A stretch of 7,959 nt of DNA from Methanocorpusculum sp. (GTDB lineage: Archaea; Halobacteriota; Methanomicrobia; Methanomicrobiales; Methanocorpusculaceae). The DNA lies in assembly GCA_029987395.1 (NCBI GenBank), contig DALTVX010000101.1, positions 1 through 7,959 on the forward strand, in the 5' to 3' direction. The notes beneath the pieces are model-generated. The model was not told the origin of the DNA and did no database searches. It worked only from the letters and a program-made list of their open reading frames with translations. A program made the position numbers and the translations under genes. Below are positions 1 to 6,848 of the stretch, one piece after another (within the stretch, counting starts at the first letter, position 1; each line of letters starts with the position of its first letter).

Positions 1-1497
1 TATAAAAACATCCGTTTCCTGGACACGACACTTCGTGACGGGGAACAGACGCCGGGCGTCTCACTGACACCCGAACAGAAACTGAAAATCGCAGAAGAGC
101 TTTGCGCGATCGGCGTGAATGTGATCGAGGCTGGGACCGCGATCGCATCCGAAGGCGAAAGAGAGGCTATCAAGCTGATATCTTCTGCGGGACTGAGTGC
201 TGAGATTTGCACATTTTCGCGGGCAAAAATCGAGGACATCGATCTTGCCGTGGCATGTGGTGTCGACTCGGTGCATCTGGTCATACCAGTTTCTGATCTG
301 CATATAACCAAAAAACTCGGGAAGACCCGTGAAGAGGTCTATACAATGGCAATGGAATCCATTGTATATGCCAAAGAGAGAGGACTTATCGTCGAGCTCT
401 CAGGCGAGGACGCTTCACGGGCAGATCAACAATATCTTGCCCGACTTTTCAAGGACGGAGTAGCACACGGAGCCGACAGGCTTTGTTTCTGCGACACCGT
501 AGGACTGCTGACACCCGAGAGGACAGCGGAGGTCATCCCGCCGCTATGCTTTGCCCCTTTGAGTATCCATTGTCATAACGACCTTGGACTAGCTCTCGCA
601 AACACCCTTGCGGCTCTTCGATCCGGGGCGACCTGCGCCCACACGACCATCAATGGGATGGGCGAACGTGCAGGAAATGTTCCGTTCGAGGAGGTGGTGA
701 TGGCGCTTGAAAAGCTGTATGGTTATGATACCGGGATCGACAAATCAAAGATCTATGCATTGTCCACGCTCGTCTCACAGCTGACAAAGATCCCGCTCGC
801 CGCGAACAAACCGATCGTAGGCGGCATGGCATTCACGCATGAAAGCGGGATCCATGCCCACGGACTTCAGCGAGATCCTACCACCTATGAACCCATGGCC
901 CCGGAAACGGTCGGCAGAAAAAGGAGAATCGTTCTTGGAAAACATTCAGGAACTGCGTCCGTCCAGTCGGCATTAAAGGAGCTCGGCTACGACCCAAGTG
1001 ACAAACATCTTACTGAGATCGTAGCGAGGGTAAAAAAAGTAGGGGATCTGGGTATGAAAGTCACCGACGCCGATGTCATGGCGATCGCGGATTCGGTCAT
1101 GCTTTTGGAATGCAAGCCGGTGATCAGCCTAAAACAGTTCACGGTCGTGATCGGCAGCAATGCGATCCCAACCGCATCGGCAACGATGACCGTGAACGGA
1201 CTGACGATCACGGGAGCCGCCACCGGAACAGGACCGGTCGATGCGATCATCAAGGTCCTGCAGCAGTCGGTGTCCGAGCTTGGTGACATCACCCTTGAGG
1301 AATACCATGTGGATGCTATCAACGGCGGAACGGATTCGCTCGTGGATGTAACCGTAAAAATGAGAAAAGACGGGAGAGTTTTAACCTCCCGCGGAGCAAG
1401 AACAGATATCGTAGAAGCAAGTGTCGAAGCAGTAGTAGCAGGCATGAATAGATTATTGAGAGATGAAAATGAAAACAGGCGCAGCAATACTGGTTGA
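1..1497 (+). CDS. cimA: (R)-citramalate synthase-type acyltransferase, 5'-truncated by window edge
   Basis: The enzyme condenses acetyl-CoA with pyruvate to give (R)-citramalate, the first step of threonine-independent isoleucine synthesis in the cytoplasm. The frame is open from base 1, so the start codon lies upstream; 498 residues are visible, close to the size of methanogen CimA. In order: the catalytic DTTLRDGEQTPG motif (visible residues 8-19), a TIM-barrel with the metal-binding HCHND motif (190-194), the GIGERAGN-like loop (GMGERAGN), HESGIHAHG, GKHSG, and a C-terminal LeuA-type allosteric domain with TGTGPVDA (about residues 375-490). The domain argues against homocitrate synthase AksA, which lacks it. 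The EAGTA, AEICTF, CDTVG and HCHND variants resemble remembered CimA sequences more than isopropylmalate synthase LeuA, which usually has EAGFP and HCHDD. LeuA remains the main alternative. The C-terminal domain suggests feedback inhibition by an end product, probably isoleucine or leucine. The 3' end overlaps ilvB. Confidence 0.78.
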   Translation, partial: YKNIRFLDTTLRDGEQTPGVSLTPEQKLKIAEELCAIGVNVIEAGTAIASEGEREAIKLISSAGLSAEICTFSRAKIEDIDLAVACGVDSVHLVIPVSDLHITKKLGKTREEVYTMAMESIVYAKERGLIVELSGEDASRADQQYLARLFKDGVAHGADRLCFCDTVGLLTPERTAEVIPPLCFAPLSIHCHNDLGLALANTLAALRSGATCAHTTINGMGERAGNVPFEEVVMALEKLYGYDTGIDKSKIYALSTLVSQLTKIPLAANKPIVGGMAFTHESGIHAHGLQRDPTTYEPMAPETVGRKRRIVLGKHSGTASVQSALKELGYDPSDKHLTEIVARVKKVGDLGMKVTDADVMAIADSVMLLECKPVISLKQFTVVIGSNAIPTASATMTVNGLTITGAATGTGPVDAIIKVLQQSVSELGDITLEEYHVDAINGGTDSLVDVTVKMRKDGRVLTSRGARTDIVEASVEAVVAGMNRLLRDENENRRSNTG

Positions 1498-3166
1498 AAG
1501 TTTAAAAGAACTGGGTGTCGACGTTATATTCGGGTATCCGGGAGGAGCGGTCCTTCCGATATACGACGAACTTTATGACGCAAATCTGACCCATATCCTT
1601 GTGAGACATGAGCAGGCAGCAGCCCATGCAGCAGATGGGTATGCACGAGCCAGCGGACGCGTAGGTGTTTGTATCGCAACATCCGGCCCGGGCGCCTGCA
1701 ATCTGATCTCAGGCATCACGAATGCCAATATGGATTCGACACCGATTGTTGCACTTACGGGTCAGGTCCCAACAGGACTGCTTGGAAACGATGCGTTCCA
1801 GGAGTCGGATATCACCGGGATAACGATGCCGATCACCAAGCACAACTATCTGGTGAAGGATGCAAAGGACATCAAACTGATCGTGAAGTCTGCGTTCTTT
1901 ATCGCAGGGACAGGACGAAAAGGTCCGGTCCTCATCGATCTTCCAAAGGATGTGCAGACGGCATGTGTTGCAGAGTCGGACATCGTATCCAGCGAACCTG
2001 ACCTGAAAGGGTATAAGCCCACACTCAAGGGCCATGCCAAACAGATCAAAAAGGCCCTCGATCTGATCTATCAATCGGAAAAGCCGGTGATCTATGCGGG
2101 AGGCGGAGTTATTGCTGCAGGAGCGTCCGAGGAGCTGGTGAAGTTCGCCGAGATGTTTGGTATCCCGGTCACCACCACATTGATGGCTCTTGGGGCGATC
2201 CCGGCAGAGCATCCATTAAGTCTTGGCATGCTTGGGATGCACGGAACAGAGTACGCAAATTATGCGATCACCGAGTCCGATCTTCTTATCGCGATCGGAG
2301 CACGGTTCGATGACCGCGTGACCGGAAAGCTGAGCCGCTTTGCACCGAATGCAAAGGTCATCCATATCGACATCGACCCGGCAGAGATCGGCAAAAATGT
2401 CAATCCAGATGTTCCTATCGTTGGGGACGCAAAATCCGTTCTCGCCGACATGATCTGTCTTGCGGAAAAGAAAGACTGTATCTCTGAAAAGTGGGTGGAA
2501 CATGTGAAGACCTGGCGTGCAGATCACCCGCTGCGGGTCGTTGACGACGGAAAAGTTCACCCGCAGCAGATCATTCGAAAGCTCTCCGAGCTTCTTGATG
2601 GCGGCGGGGTCATCGTGAGCGAGGTCGGCCAAAACCAGATGTGGGCAGCCCAACATTACGGCTTCAAAAAGCCGCGGCAGTGGATCAGCTCAGGCGGTCT
2701 TGGCACGATGGGATTTGGATTCCCGGCCGCAATTGGAGCCTGGTTTGCAAAACCCGAAGAGACGGTGGTCGTGATCGCCGGTGACGGAAGTTTCCAGATG
2801 AACATCCAGGAACTTGCCACGGTTGCGCAGTATAAGATCCCGGTGAAGATCATCATCTTAAACAACATGTACCTCGGCATGGTTCGGCAGTGGCAGGAGC
2901 TCTTCTATGAAAGAAGATACTCCTACACTGACCTCCCGCCAGTCAACTTTGTCGGGATCGCAAAAGCGTACGGGATCGAAGGGATGAAGGTTGACTCTGT
3001 CGATCAGATAGATGAAGCTCTTAAAACCGCTCTCGCACATGACGGTCCATATCTTCTGGACTTCCTGATCGAGCGGGAAGAAAATGTCTATCCCATGGTC
3101 CCAGCTGGTGCCGCGATCAGCGAGATGATCGGGACACACAGTCAGAGTGGAGGATGTGAGAGATGA
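1463..3166 (+). CDS. ilvB: Acetolactate (acetohydroxyacid) synthase large, catalytic subunit
   Basis: This ThDP- and FAD-dependent enzyme joins pyruvate to pyruvate (acetolactate, for valine and leucine) or to 2-oxobutyrate (acetohydroxybutyrate, for isoleucine). The 567 residues match the usual family length. Visible are the N-terminal ThDP domain with FGYPGGAV (23-30) and catalytic Glu50 in RHEQAA, a central FAD-binding domain with GARFDDRVTGKL (279-290), and a C-terminal ThDP domain with the GDG...NN motif (GDGSFQMNIQEL from 440, NN at 467-468). Trp477 in VRQWQ matches the tryptophan that favours 2-oxobutyrate in characterised enzymes. Two in-frame ATGs, 1463 and 1469, compete. The purine-rich GAGAG at 1458-1462 abuts the first but sits 6 nt from the second, and family members commonly begin MKTGA, so 1469 may be the real start. 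The gene overlaps cimA by 29-35 nt and couples to ilvN by ATGA. Confidence 0.95.
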   Translation: MKMKTGAAILVESLKELGVDVIFGYPGGAVLPIYDELYDANLTHILVRHEQAAAHAADGYARASGRVGVCIATSGPGACNLISGITNANMDSTPIVALTGQVPTGLLGNDAFQESDITGITMPITKHNYLVKDAKDIKLIVKSAFFIAGTGRKGPVLIDLPKDVQTACVAESDIVSSEPDLKGYKPTLKGHAKQIKKALDLIYQSEKPVIYAGGGVIAAGASEELVKFAEMFGIPVTTTLMALGAIPAEHPLSLGMLGMHGTEYANYAITESDLLIAIGARFDDRVTGKLSRFAPNAKVIHIDIDPAEIGKNVNPDVPIVGDAKSVLADMICLAEKKDCISEKWVEHVKTWRADHPLRVVDDGKVHPQQIIRKLSELLDGGGVIVSEVGQNQMWAAQHYGFKKPRQWISSGGLGTMGFGFPAAIGAWFAKPEETVVVIAGDGSFQMNIQELATVAQYKIPVKIIILNNMYLGMVRQWQELFYERRYSYTDLPPVNFVGIAKAYGIEGMKVDSVDQIDEALKTALAHDGPYLLDFLIEREENVYPMVPAGAAISEMIGTHSQSGGCER

Positions 3167-3678
3167 AACAGCACATAATGAGTATCCTTGTTGAGAACAA
3201 AGCAGGTGTTCTTTCAAGAGTCTCCGGCCTCTTCTCACGAAGAGGATATAACATCGAAAGTCTCGCTGTTGGAACATGCGAGGCGCCCGGTATGAGCCGG
3301 ATCACCACCGTGGTGAACGGGGATGACCTGCATATCGAGCAGGTGAAAAAACAGCTCAATAAACTGATAGACGTCATAAAGATCACGGATATCACGGAAA
3401 AAGAGTATGTCGCACGTGAACTTGCGTTGATCAAGGTCCGGGCAGATCCGGGCACACAGCGTTCCGAGGTCATGCAGATCGCGACCATATTTCGGGCGAA
3501 GATCATCGATGTCGGCCCCCAGACCCTCGTTCTTGAGATCACGGGAGATCCCGACAAAATTTTTGCCATGGAGACCCTTCTTCGGCCGTACGGAGTTTTG
3601 GAACTCGTCCGGACCGGAAGAGTTGCTTTGCAGAGAGGAAACTCGCCCCCGGCAAGCGGAAAGCAGCAGCAATACTAA
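3163..3678 (+). CDS. ilvN: Acetolactate synthase small, regulatory subunit
   Basis: This subunit binds IlvB, raises its activity and carries branched-chain amino acid feedback inhibition, typically by valine. The N-terminal ACT domain (about residues 3-77) has the hallmark NKAGVLSRVSGLFSRRGYN stretch; Asn12 and Gly15 line up with the valine-site Asn11 and Gly14 of E. coli IlvH. A second AHAS-regulatory domain follows (about 82-157), including the GPQTLVLEITGDPDKI stretch. The last dozen residues are polar and low in complexity, ending KQQQY, which makes the 171-residue protein slightly longer than the usual 160-165. The start overlaps the ilvB stop as ATGA (3163-3166), and a good Shine-Dalgarno, GGAGG at 3149-3153, lies 9 nt upstream. 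Translational coupling to ilvB fits the paired subunits. Confidence 0.95.
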   Translation: MKQHIMSILVENKAGVLSRVSGLFSRRGYNIESLAVGTCEAPGMSRITTVVNGDDLHIEQVKKQLNKLIDVIKITDITEKEYVARELALIKVRADPGTQRSEVMQIATIFRAKIIDVGPQTLVLEITGDPDKIFAMETLLRPYGVLELVRTGRVALQRGNSPPASGKQQQY

Positions 3679-3686
3679 AAATAATC

Positions 3687-3702
3687 AAGGAACTATAGTG
3701 AT
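3687..3702 (+). promoter_or_regulatory. Ribosome-binding region deciding the leuC start
   Basis: Two partial Shine-Dalgarno matches lie in the 28-nt ilvN-leuC gap. AAGGA at 3687-3691 is 6 nt before a GTG codon (3698) that is in frame with leuC. GTGAT at 3698-3702, a match to the right half of GGAGGTGATC, is 4 nt before ATG 3707. The first motif favours the GTG start. The second, together with the protein's beginning MGSTLTEKIF, favours the ATG start. Confidence 0.45.
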
Positions 3703-3706
3703 TTAC

Positions 3707-4957
3707 ATGGGATCGACCCTTACTGAAAAAATATTCTCCAGCCATTGCGGCAAAGAATGCAGAGCCGGCGAGGTGGTCATGGCACCAGTAGACGGTGCGA
3801 TGATCCATGATATCACCGGACCTCTTGCAATAAATGTGATGAAAGAGATGGGAGGAGGAGGCGTCTTTGACCCAAAAAAAGTCATCATGCTCTTTGACCA
3901 TCAGATCCCGGCCGATTCCATCAGCGCGGCAGAAAACCACGTGATGATGAGAAATTTCGCACGTGAACAGGGGATCCTCAACTACGACATAAAAGAGGGG
4001 GTCTGTCATCAGGTCGTGCCGGAAAAAGGGCGTGTTTGTCCTGGAAATATCATTGTCGGATCTGATTCGCACACCTGTGCATACGGAGCGCTCGGGGCAT
4101 TTTCGACAGGCATCGGCTCAACTGATATGGCATACGCTCTGAAATATGGCGAGCTTTATTTCCGGATCCCGGAAACCATCCAGGTCAATGCATATGGAAA
4201 ATTCCAAAGAAGGGTCGGGCCAAAGGATCTGATCCTGGCAATGGCAGGCGATATCAAAGCGGACGGCGCGACCTATCGGGCTCTTGAGTTTGTAGGCAGC
4301 GCATTTTCTGACATGGATATCCCCGGGCGAATGACCTGCGCAAATATGGCGATCGAGATGGGAGCCAAGGCAGGGATCGTTCCGCCTGATGAAAAAACCT
4401 GGGAGTATCTGCGGGGCAGAGCAGACTGCACGCCGTTTTCACTTGAAAGTGATGAGGACGCCGTATTCTATGAGAAGCGATCCTATGATGTTTCGAAGAT
4501 CGATCCAAAGGTTGCGATCCCGCACAATGTTGACAATGTCGTCGATGTGACAAAGGTCGCTGGAACACATGTCGATCAGGTCTTTATCGGGTCATGCACG
4601 AACGGCAGATATGAGGACTTTGCCGAGGCCGCCGAGGTTTTAGGCGACAATGTCTTCTCCGAAGATGTGCGGGTGATCATGGTCCCGGCATCAAAAGCCG
4701 AGTACTTAAAGATCTTAAAGGCCGGGCTCATCGAAAAATTCGTCGAGGCAGGGGCACTTGTCGAAGCACCATGCTGCGGCCCATGTATGGGCGGGGCTTT
4801 TGGCATTCTCGCACCGGGGGAGGTCTCGCTTTCCACCTCGAACCGCAATTTCAGAGGGAGACAGGGAAGCACCGAAAGTTTCGTGTACCTCTCCTCTCCT
4901 GCGACCGCGGCGGCGTCTGCTATCTACGGCGTGATCACCGATCCGCGGGGGGTGTGA
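3707..4957 (+). CDS. leuC: 3-isopropylmalate/citramalate isomerase large subunit (aconitase family)
   Basis: With LeuD this subunit forms a [4Fe-4S] hydro-lyase that isomerises 2-isopropylmalate to 3-isopropylmalate and, in this context, (R)-citramalate via citraconate to erythro-3-methylmalate. The 416 residues fit the archaeal LeuC/HacA length. Evidence includes the GSDSHT motif (118-123) and three cluster-ligand cysteines: Cys297 in GSCTNGR, then Cys357 and Cys360 in CCGPC. The substrate-binding STSNRNFRGRQGS stretch is near 376-388. The frame stays open upstream into ilvN, but an earlier start would overlap that gene by up to about 170 nt and add unrelated residues. I chose ATG 3707; GTG 3698, three codons earlier, is a real alternative. 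The paralogous homoaconitase of coenzyme B synthesis belongs to the same subfamily, so specificity rests on neighbours and on the LeuD loop. Confidence 0.92.
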   Translation: MGSTLTEKIFSSHCGKECRAGEVVMAPVDGAMIHDITGPLAINVMKEMGGGGVFDPKKVIMLFDHQIPADSISAAENHVMMRNFAREQGILNYDIKEGVCHQVVPEKGRVCPGNIIVGSDSHTCAYGALGAFSTGIGSTDMAYALKYGELYFRIPETIQVNAYGKFQRRVGPKDLILAMAGDIKADGATYRALEFVGSAFSDMDIPGRMTCANMAIEMGAKAGIVPPDEKTWEYLRGRADCTPFSLESDEDAVFYEKRSYDVSKIDPKVAIPHNVDNVVDVTKVAGTHVDQVFIGSCTNGRYEDFAEAAEVLGDNVFSEDVRVIMVPASKAEYLKILKAGLIEKFVEAGALVEAPCCGPCMGGAFGILAPGEVSLSTSNRNFRGRQGSTESFVYLSSPATAAASAIYGVITDPRGV

Positions 4958-4959
4958 AG

Positions 4960-5436
4960 ATGGGAAGAGCATGGAAGTTTGGGGATGACATCGACACAGA
5001 TGCGATCATCCCGGGACGATTCCTGACGATATATGATCCAAAGGAGCTTGCCTCCCACGCATTCGAGGGAACGCGAAATGAGTTTTCGAAGTTGGCAAAG
5101 GAGGGAGATGTGATCGTTGCCGGCAGAAACTTCGGCTGCGGTTCATCACGTGAACATGCCCCCCTTGCGCTGAAAGGAGCCGGGATCGGGTTTGTTGTAG
5201 CAAAATCATTTGCGCGGATATTTTACCGAAATGCGATCAACACCGGTGTTCTGCCGCTCGTATGCGAACACACAGATAAAATCGCCGACGGAGCACAGGT
5301 TTTTGTGGATCTGGCTGAAGCATATATCGAAGCAGACGGCAAGCGGTATCCGCTTGAACCGATCCCTGAGTTTATGATGAGCATCGTTGATGCCGGCGGC
5401 CTTGTTGAATACGCAAAAAAAAGAGATAAAAAATGA
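4960..5436 (+). CDS. leuD: 3-isopropylmalate/citramalate isomerase small subunit
   Basis: This is the swivelling small subunit that completes the LeuC active site and reads the substrate side chain. The 158 residues are the normal archaeal size. The N-terminus WKFGDDIDTDAIIPGRFL is typical, followed by the substrate-specificity loop (residues 21-27, FLTIYDP), the GRNFGCGSSREHAP motif (55-68) and KSFARIFYRNAINTG (82-96). In M. jannaschii, homoaconitase (MJ1271) has Arg-Thr in this loop and isopropylmalate isomerase (MJ1277) is reported to have Val-Tyr there. This protein has Thr23-Ile24, so it lacks the homoaconitase arginine. The start ATG is 2 nt after the leuC stop, and the G-rich GGGGGGTGTGA just upstream (4947-4957) resembles the archaeal Shine-Dalgarno. 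Coupled translation with leuC fits a 1:1 complex. Confidence 0.93.
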   Translation: MGRAWKFGDDIDTDAIIPGRFLTIYDPKELASHAFEGTRNEFSKLAKEGDVIVAGRNFGCGSSREHAPLALKGAGIGFVVAKSFARIFYRNAINTGVLPLVCEHTDKIADGAQVFVDLAEAYIEADGKRYPLEPIPEFMMSIVDAGGLVEYAKKRDKK

Positions 5437-6557
5437 CGACATATAAAGCCGCATGCATGCCGGGTGACGGCATTGGTCCTGAGATCATTGTTGAAGGAAG
5501 AAAAGTATTGGACGCTGCCGGAGAGAAGTTCGGGTTCGATATCAACTGGACCGACTTCGATACAGGCGCAGAGAAATATCTTAAGACCGGGGAGCTGGTC
5601 TCAGAGGATGATTTAAAAGAGCTTGGAAAGTTCCGCTCGATCTACTTTGGCGCGATCGGCGATGACCGCGTGAAGCCAGGGATCCTCGAAAAAGGGATCC
5701 TGCTTGCGATCAGGTTTTACTTTGATCAGTATGTGAATCTTCGTCCGATCAAACTGCTGCAGGGGGTCGAAACACCTCTTGCAAACAAGAAGCCGGAGGA
5801 TATCGATTTCGTAGTAGTTCGGGAAAACACCGAGGACTTCTATGTCGGGATCGGTTCACGGGCAAAGGCCGGGAAACAGCATGATCACTTGGAGGTGATC
5901 CGCGATCTCTATTCGGTGAAGTTCGGGATCGATGTTGAGACCGACTCTGATGAGCTTGCATATCAGATCGGTGTCGTGACCCGCGAGGGTTCAAAGCGGG
6001 TGATGGAGTATTCATTTGATCTTGCAGAAACGCGAGAGAAAAAGCTGACCTCGGTCGACAAAGCAAACGTTTTGACTGATGTTTACGGACTCTGGCGTGA
6101 GGTGTTCGAAGAAACGAAGAAGAGCTATCCAAACGTGACGACAGAATACAACTTCGTCGATGCGATCACGATGTGGTTTGTCAAAAACCCTGAGTGGTTC
6201 GATGTGGTCGTCACGCCGAATATGTTTGGCGACATCATCACCGATCTTGGAGCGATGATCCAGGGAGGTCTGGGTCTTGCACCGGGAGGAAACATCAACC
6301 CGAAAGGGACCTCGATGTTCGAGCCGATCCATGGTTCTGCCCCGAAATATAAGGGGAAAAATGTGGCGAACCCGCTTGCAACGATCTGGTCAGGCTCCCT
6401 TCTGCTGGATTTCCTTGGAGAAAAAGAGGCCGCATCAGCAGTGGTCAACTCGATCGAGCATTCGATCCTTGCAAAGGCCGTGACCAAAGATATGGGCGGC
6501 TCGATGCGGACGTCAGATATCGGCGACTGGATCGCGAAGGATATCCTTAGAAGGTAA
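5433..6557 (+). CDS. leuB: 3-isopropylmalate/3-methylmalate dehydrogenase (isocitrate/isopropylmalate dehydrogenase family)
   Basis: This is an oxidative decarboxylase dependent on NAD(P)+ and Mg2+. It would convert 3-isopropylmalate to 2-oxoisocaproate and 3-methylmalate to 2-oxobutyrate. The fold shows GDGIGPE at the N-terminus (11-17) and substrate-binding arginines at 94 (LAIR), 104 (NLRP) and 130 (VVRENTED). The catalytic lysine is Lys210 (VDKANV), the metal-binding aspartates are 243, 267 and 271 (NMFGDIITDLG), and the coenzyme loop HGSAP is at 300-304. Leu90-Leu91, before Arg94, match the hydrophobic side-chain pocket of isopropylmalate dehydrogenases. At 374 residues it is longer than the roughly 330-350 residues of the M. 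jannaschii enzymes and recalls the tartrate/malate-like branch. Lys305-Tyr306 after HGSAP resemble NADP-dependent isocitrate dehydrogenase. The start overlaps the leuD stop as ATGA and has only a weak purine-rich ribosome site. Homoisocitrate dehydrogenase AksF is an alternative. Confidence 0.9.
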   Translation: MTTYKAACMPGDGIGPEIIVEGRKVLDAAGEKFGFDINWTDFDTGAEKYLKTGELVSEDDLKELGKFRSIYFGAIGDDRVKPGILEKGILLAIRFYFDQYVNLRPIKLLQGVETPLANKKPEDIDFVVVRENTEDFYVGIGSRAKAGKQHDHLEVIRDLYSVKFGIDVETDSDELAYQIGVVTREGSKRVMEYSFDLAETREKKLTSVDKANVLTDVYGLWREVFEETKKSYPNVTTEYNFVDAITMWFVKNPEWFDVVVTPNMFGDIITDLGAMIQGGLGLAPGGNINPKGTSMFEPIHGSAPKYKGKNVANPLATIWSGSLLLDFLGEKEAASAVVNSIEHSILAKAVTKDMGGSMRTSDIGDWIAKDILRR

Positions 6558-6580
6558 TGCAGATCTGAAATTCCTCCATC

Positions 6581-6592
6581 TATATGTATATC
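6581..6592 (+). promoter_or_regulatory. Possible archaeal TATA element for mop
   Basis: The AT-rich run TATATGTATATC lies in the leuB-mop gap. Archaeal TATA boxes centre about 26 nt before transcription start, so initiation would fall near 6608-6614. That would give a nearly leaderless mRNA for ATG 6615 or a short leader for ATG 6624. No clear purine-rich BRE is seen directly upstream, and no T-tract terminator separates it from leuB, so mop may also be read through from the operon. Confidence 0.4.
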
Positions 6593-6601
6593 ATGTTGTG
6601 C

Positions 6602-6608
6602 GGTGATT
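6602..6608 (+). promoter_or_regulatory. Shine-Dalgarno motif for mop
   Basis: GGTGATT has six bases matching the GGTGAT part of the archaeal consensus GGAGGTGATC. It ends 6 nt before ATG 6615 and 15 nt before ATG 6624, so it supports the former. It can work only if transcription starts upstream of 6602. Confidence 0.5.
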
Positions 6609-6614
6609 CTACAT

Positions 6615-6833
6615 ATGATACTTATGAAACTTAGCGCAAGAAACCAGATCAAAGGCAAAGTAGTCAAAATAACACACGGGATGGTCAGCAGCGAGATCGT
6701 CATTGATATTGGCGGTGGTCAGCAGATCGTATCCGTTATAACGAAAACCTCCGCCGACTCTCTTGGTCTTGCCGTGGGAAAAGAGGTTTACGCGGTCATC
6801 AAATCAAGCGAAGTAATGATAGCCGTTAATTGA
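6615..6833 (+). CDS. mop: Mop-like molybdenum-pterin-binding protein (molbindin), single TOBE domain
   Basis: Small cytoplasmic molbindins assemble into multimers that bind molybdate or tungstate oxyanions, acting as a buffer or store. The 72-residue protein is essentially one TOBE/Mop domain: the conserved opening KLSARNQIKGKV (from residue 5), VIDIGGGQQI in the middle, and a closing IKSSEVMIAVN strand. Three in-frame starts exist upstream of or at the domain: GTG 6603, ATG 6615 and ATG 6624. ATG 6615 is favoured by the GGTGATT motif; ATG 6624 would give 69 residues beginning MKLSARN, the usual family start. The gene faces a tungstate/molybdate-type ABC ATPase whose C-terminus carries the same kind of domain, which supports a Mo/W role. 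It is preceded by leuB by under 60 bp but has no evident link to amino acid synthesis. Confidence 0.88.
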   Translation: MILMKLSARNQIKGKVVKITHGMVSSEIVIDIGGGQQIVSVITKTSADSLGLAVGKEVYAVIKSSEVMIAVN

Positions 6834-6848
6834 TTTAGATTGAAGCCC

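Noticed and set aside
3509..3706. Longer leuC reading frame beginning at 3509 inside ilvN
   Set aside because: It would overlap ilvN by about 170 nt, the added residues do not resemble LeuC, and better starts lie at 3698 and 3707.
3539..4072. Long antisense open frame across ilvN/leuC, and similar ones such as 987-1487 on the minus strand
   Set aside because: They lie opposite confidently assigned genes, have cysteine-, arginine- or histidine-rich translations without recognisable domains, and are shadow frames.
5679..5701. Direct repeat GGGATCCT twice, 15 nt apart, in leuB
   Set aside because: It encodes a repeated Gly-Ile-Leu in a conserved part of the enzyme and is explained by coding.
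6581..6620. TATAT repeats and TATCAT/ATGATA inverted halves near mop as a ModE-like operator
   Set aside because: The spacing does not match the bacterial ModE site (TATAT, about 7-8 nt, TAYAT) and such AT-rich matches are expected by chance around a TATA box.
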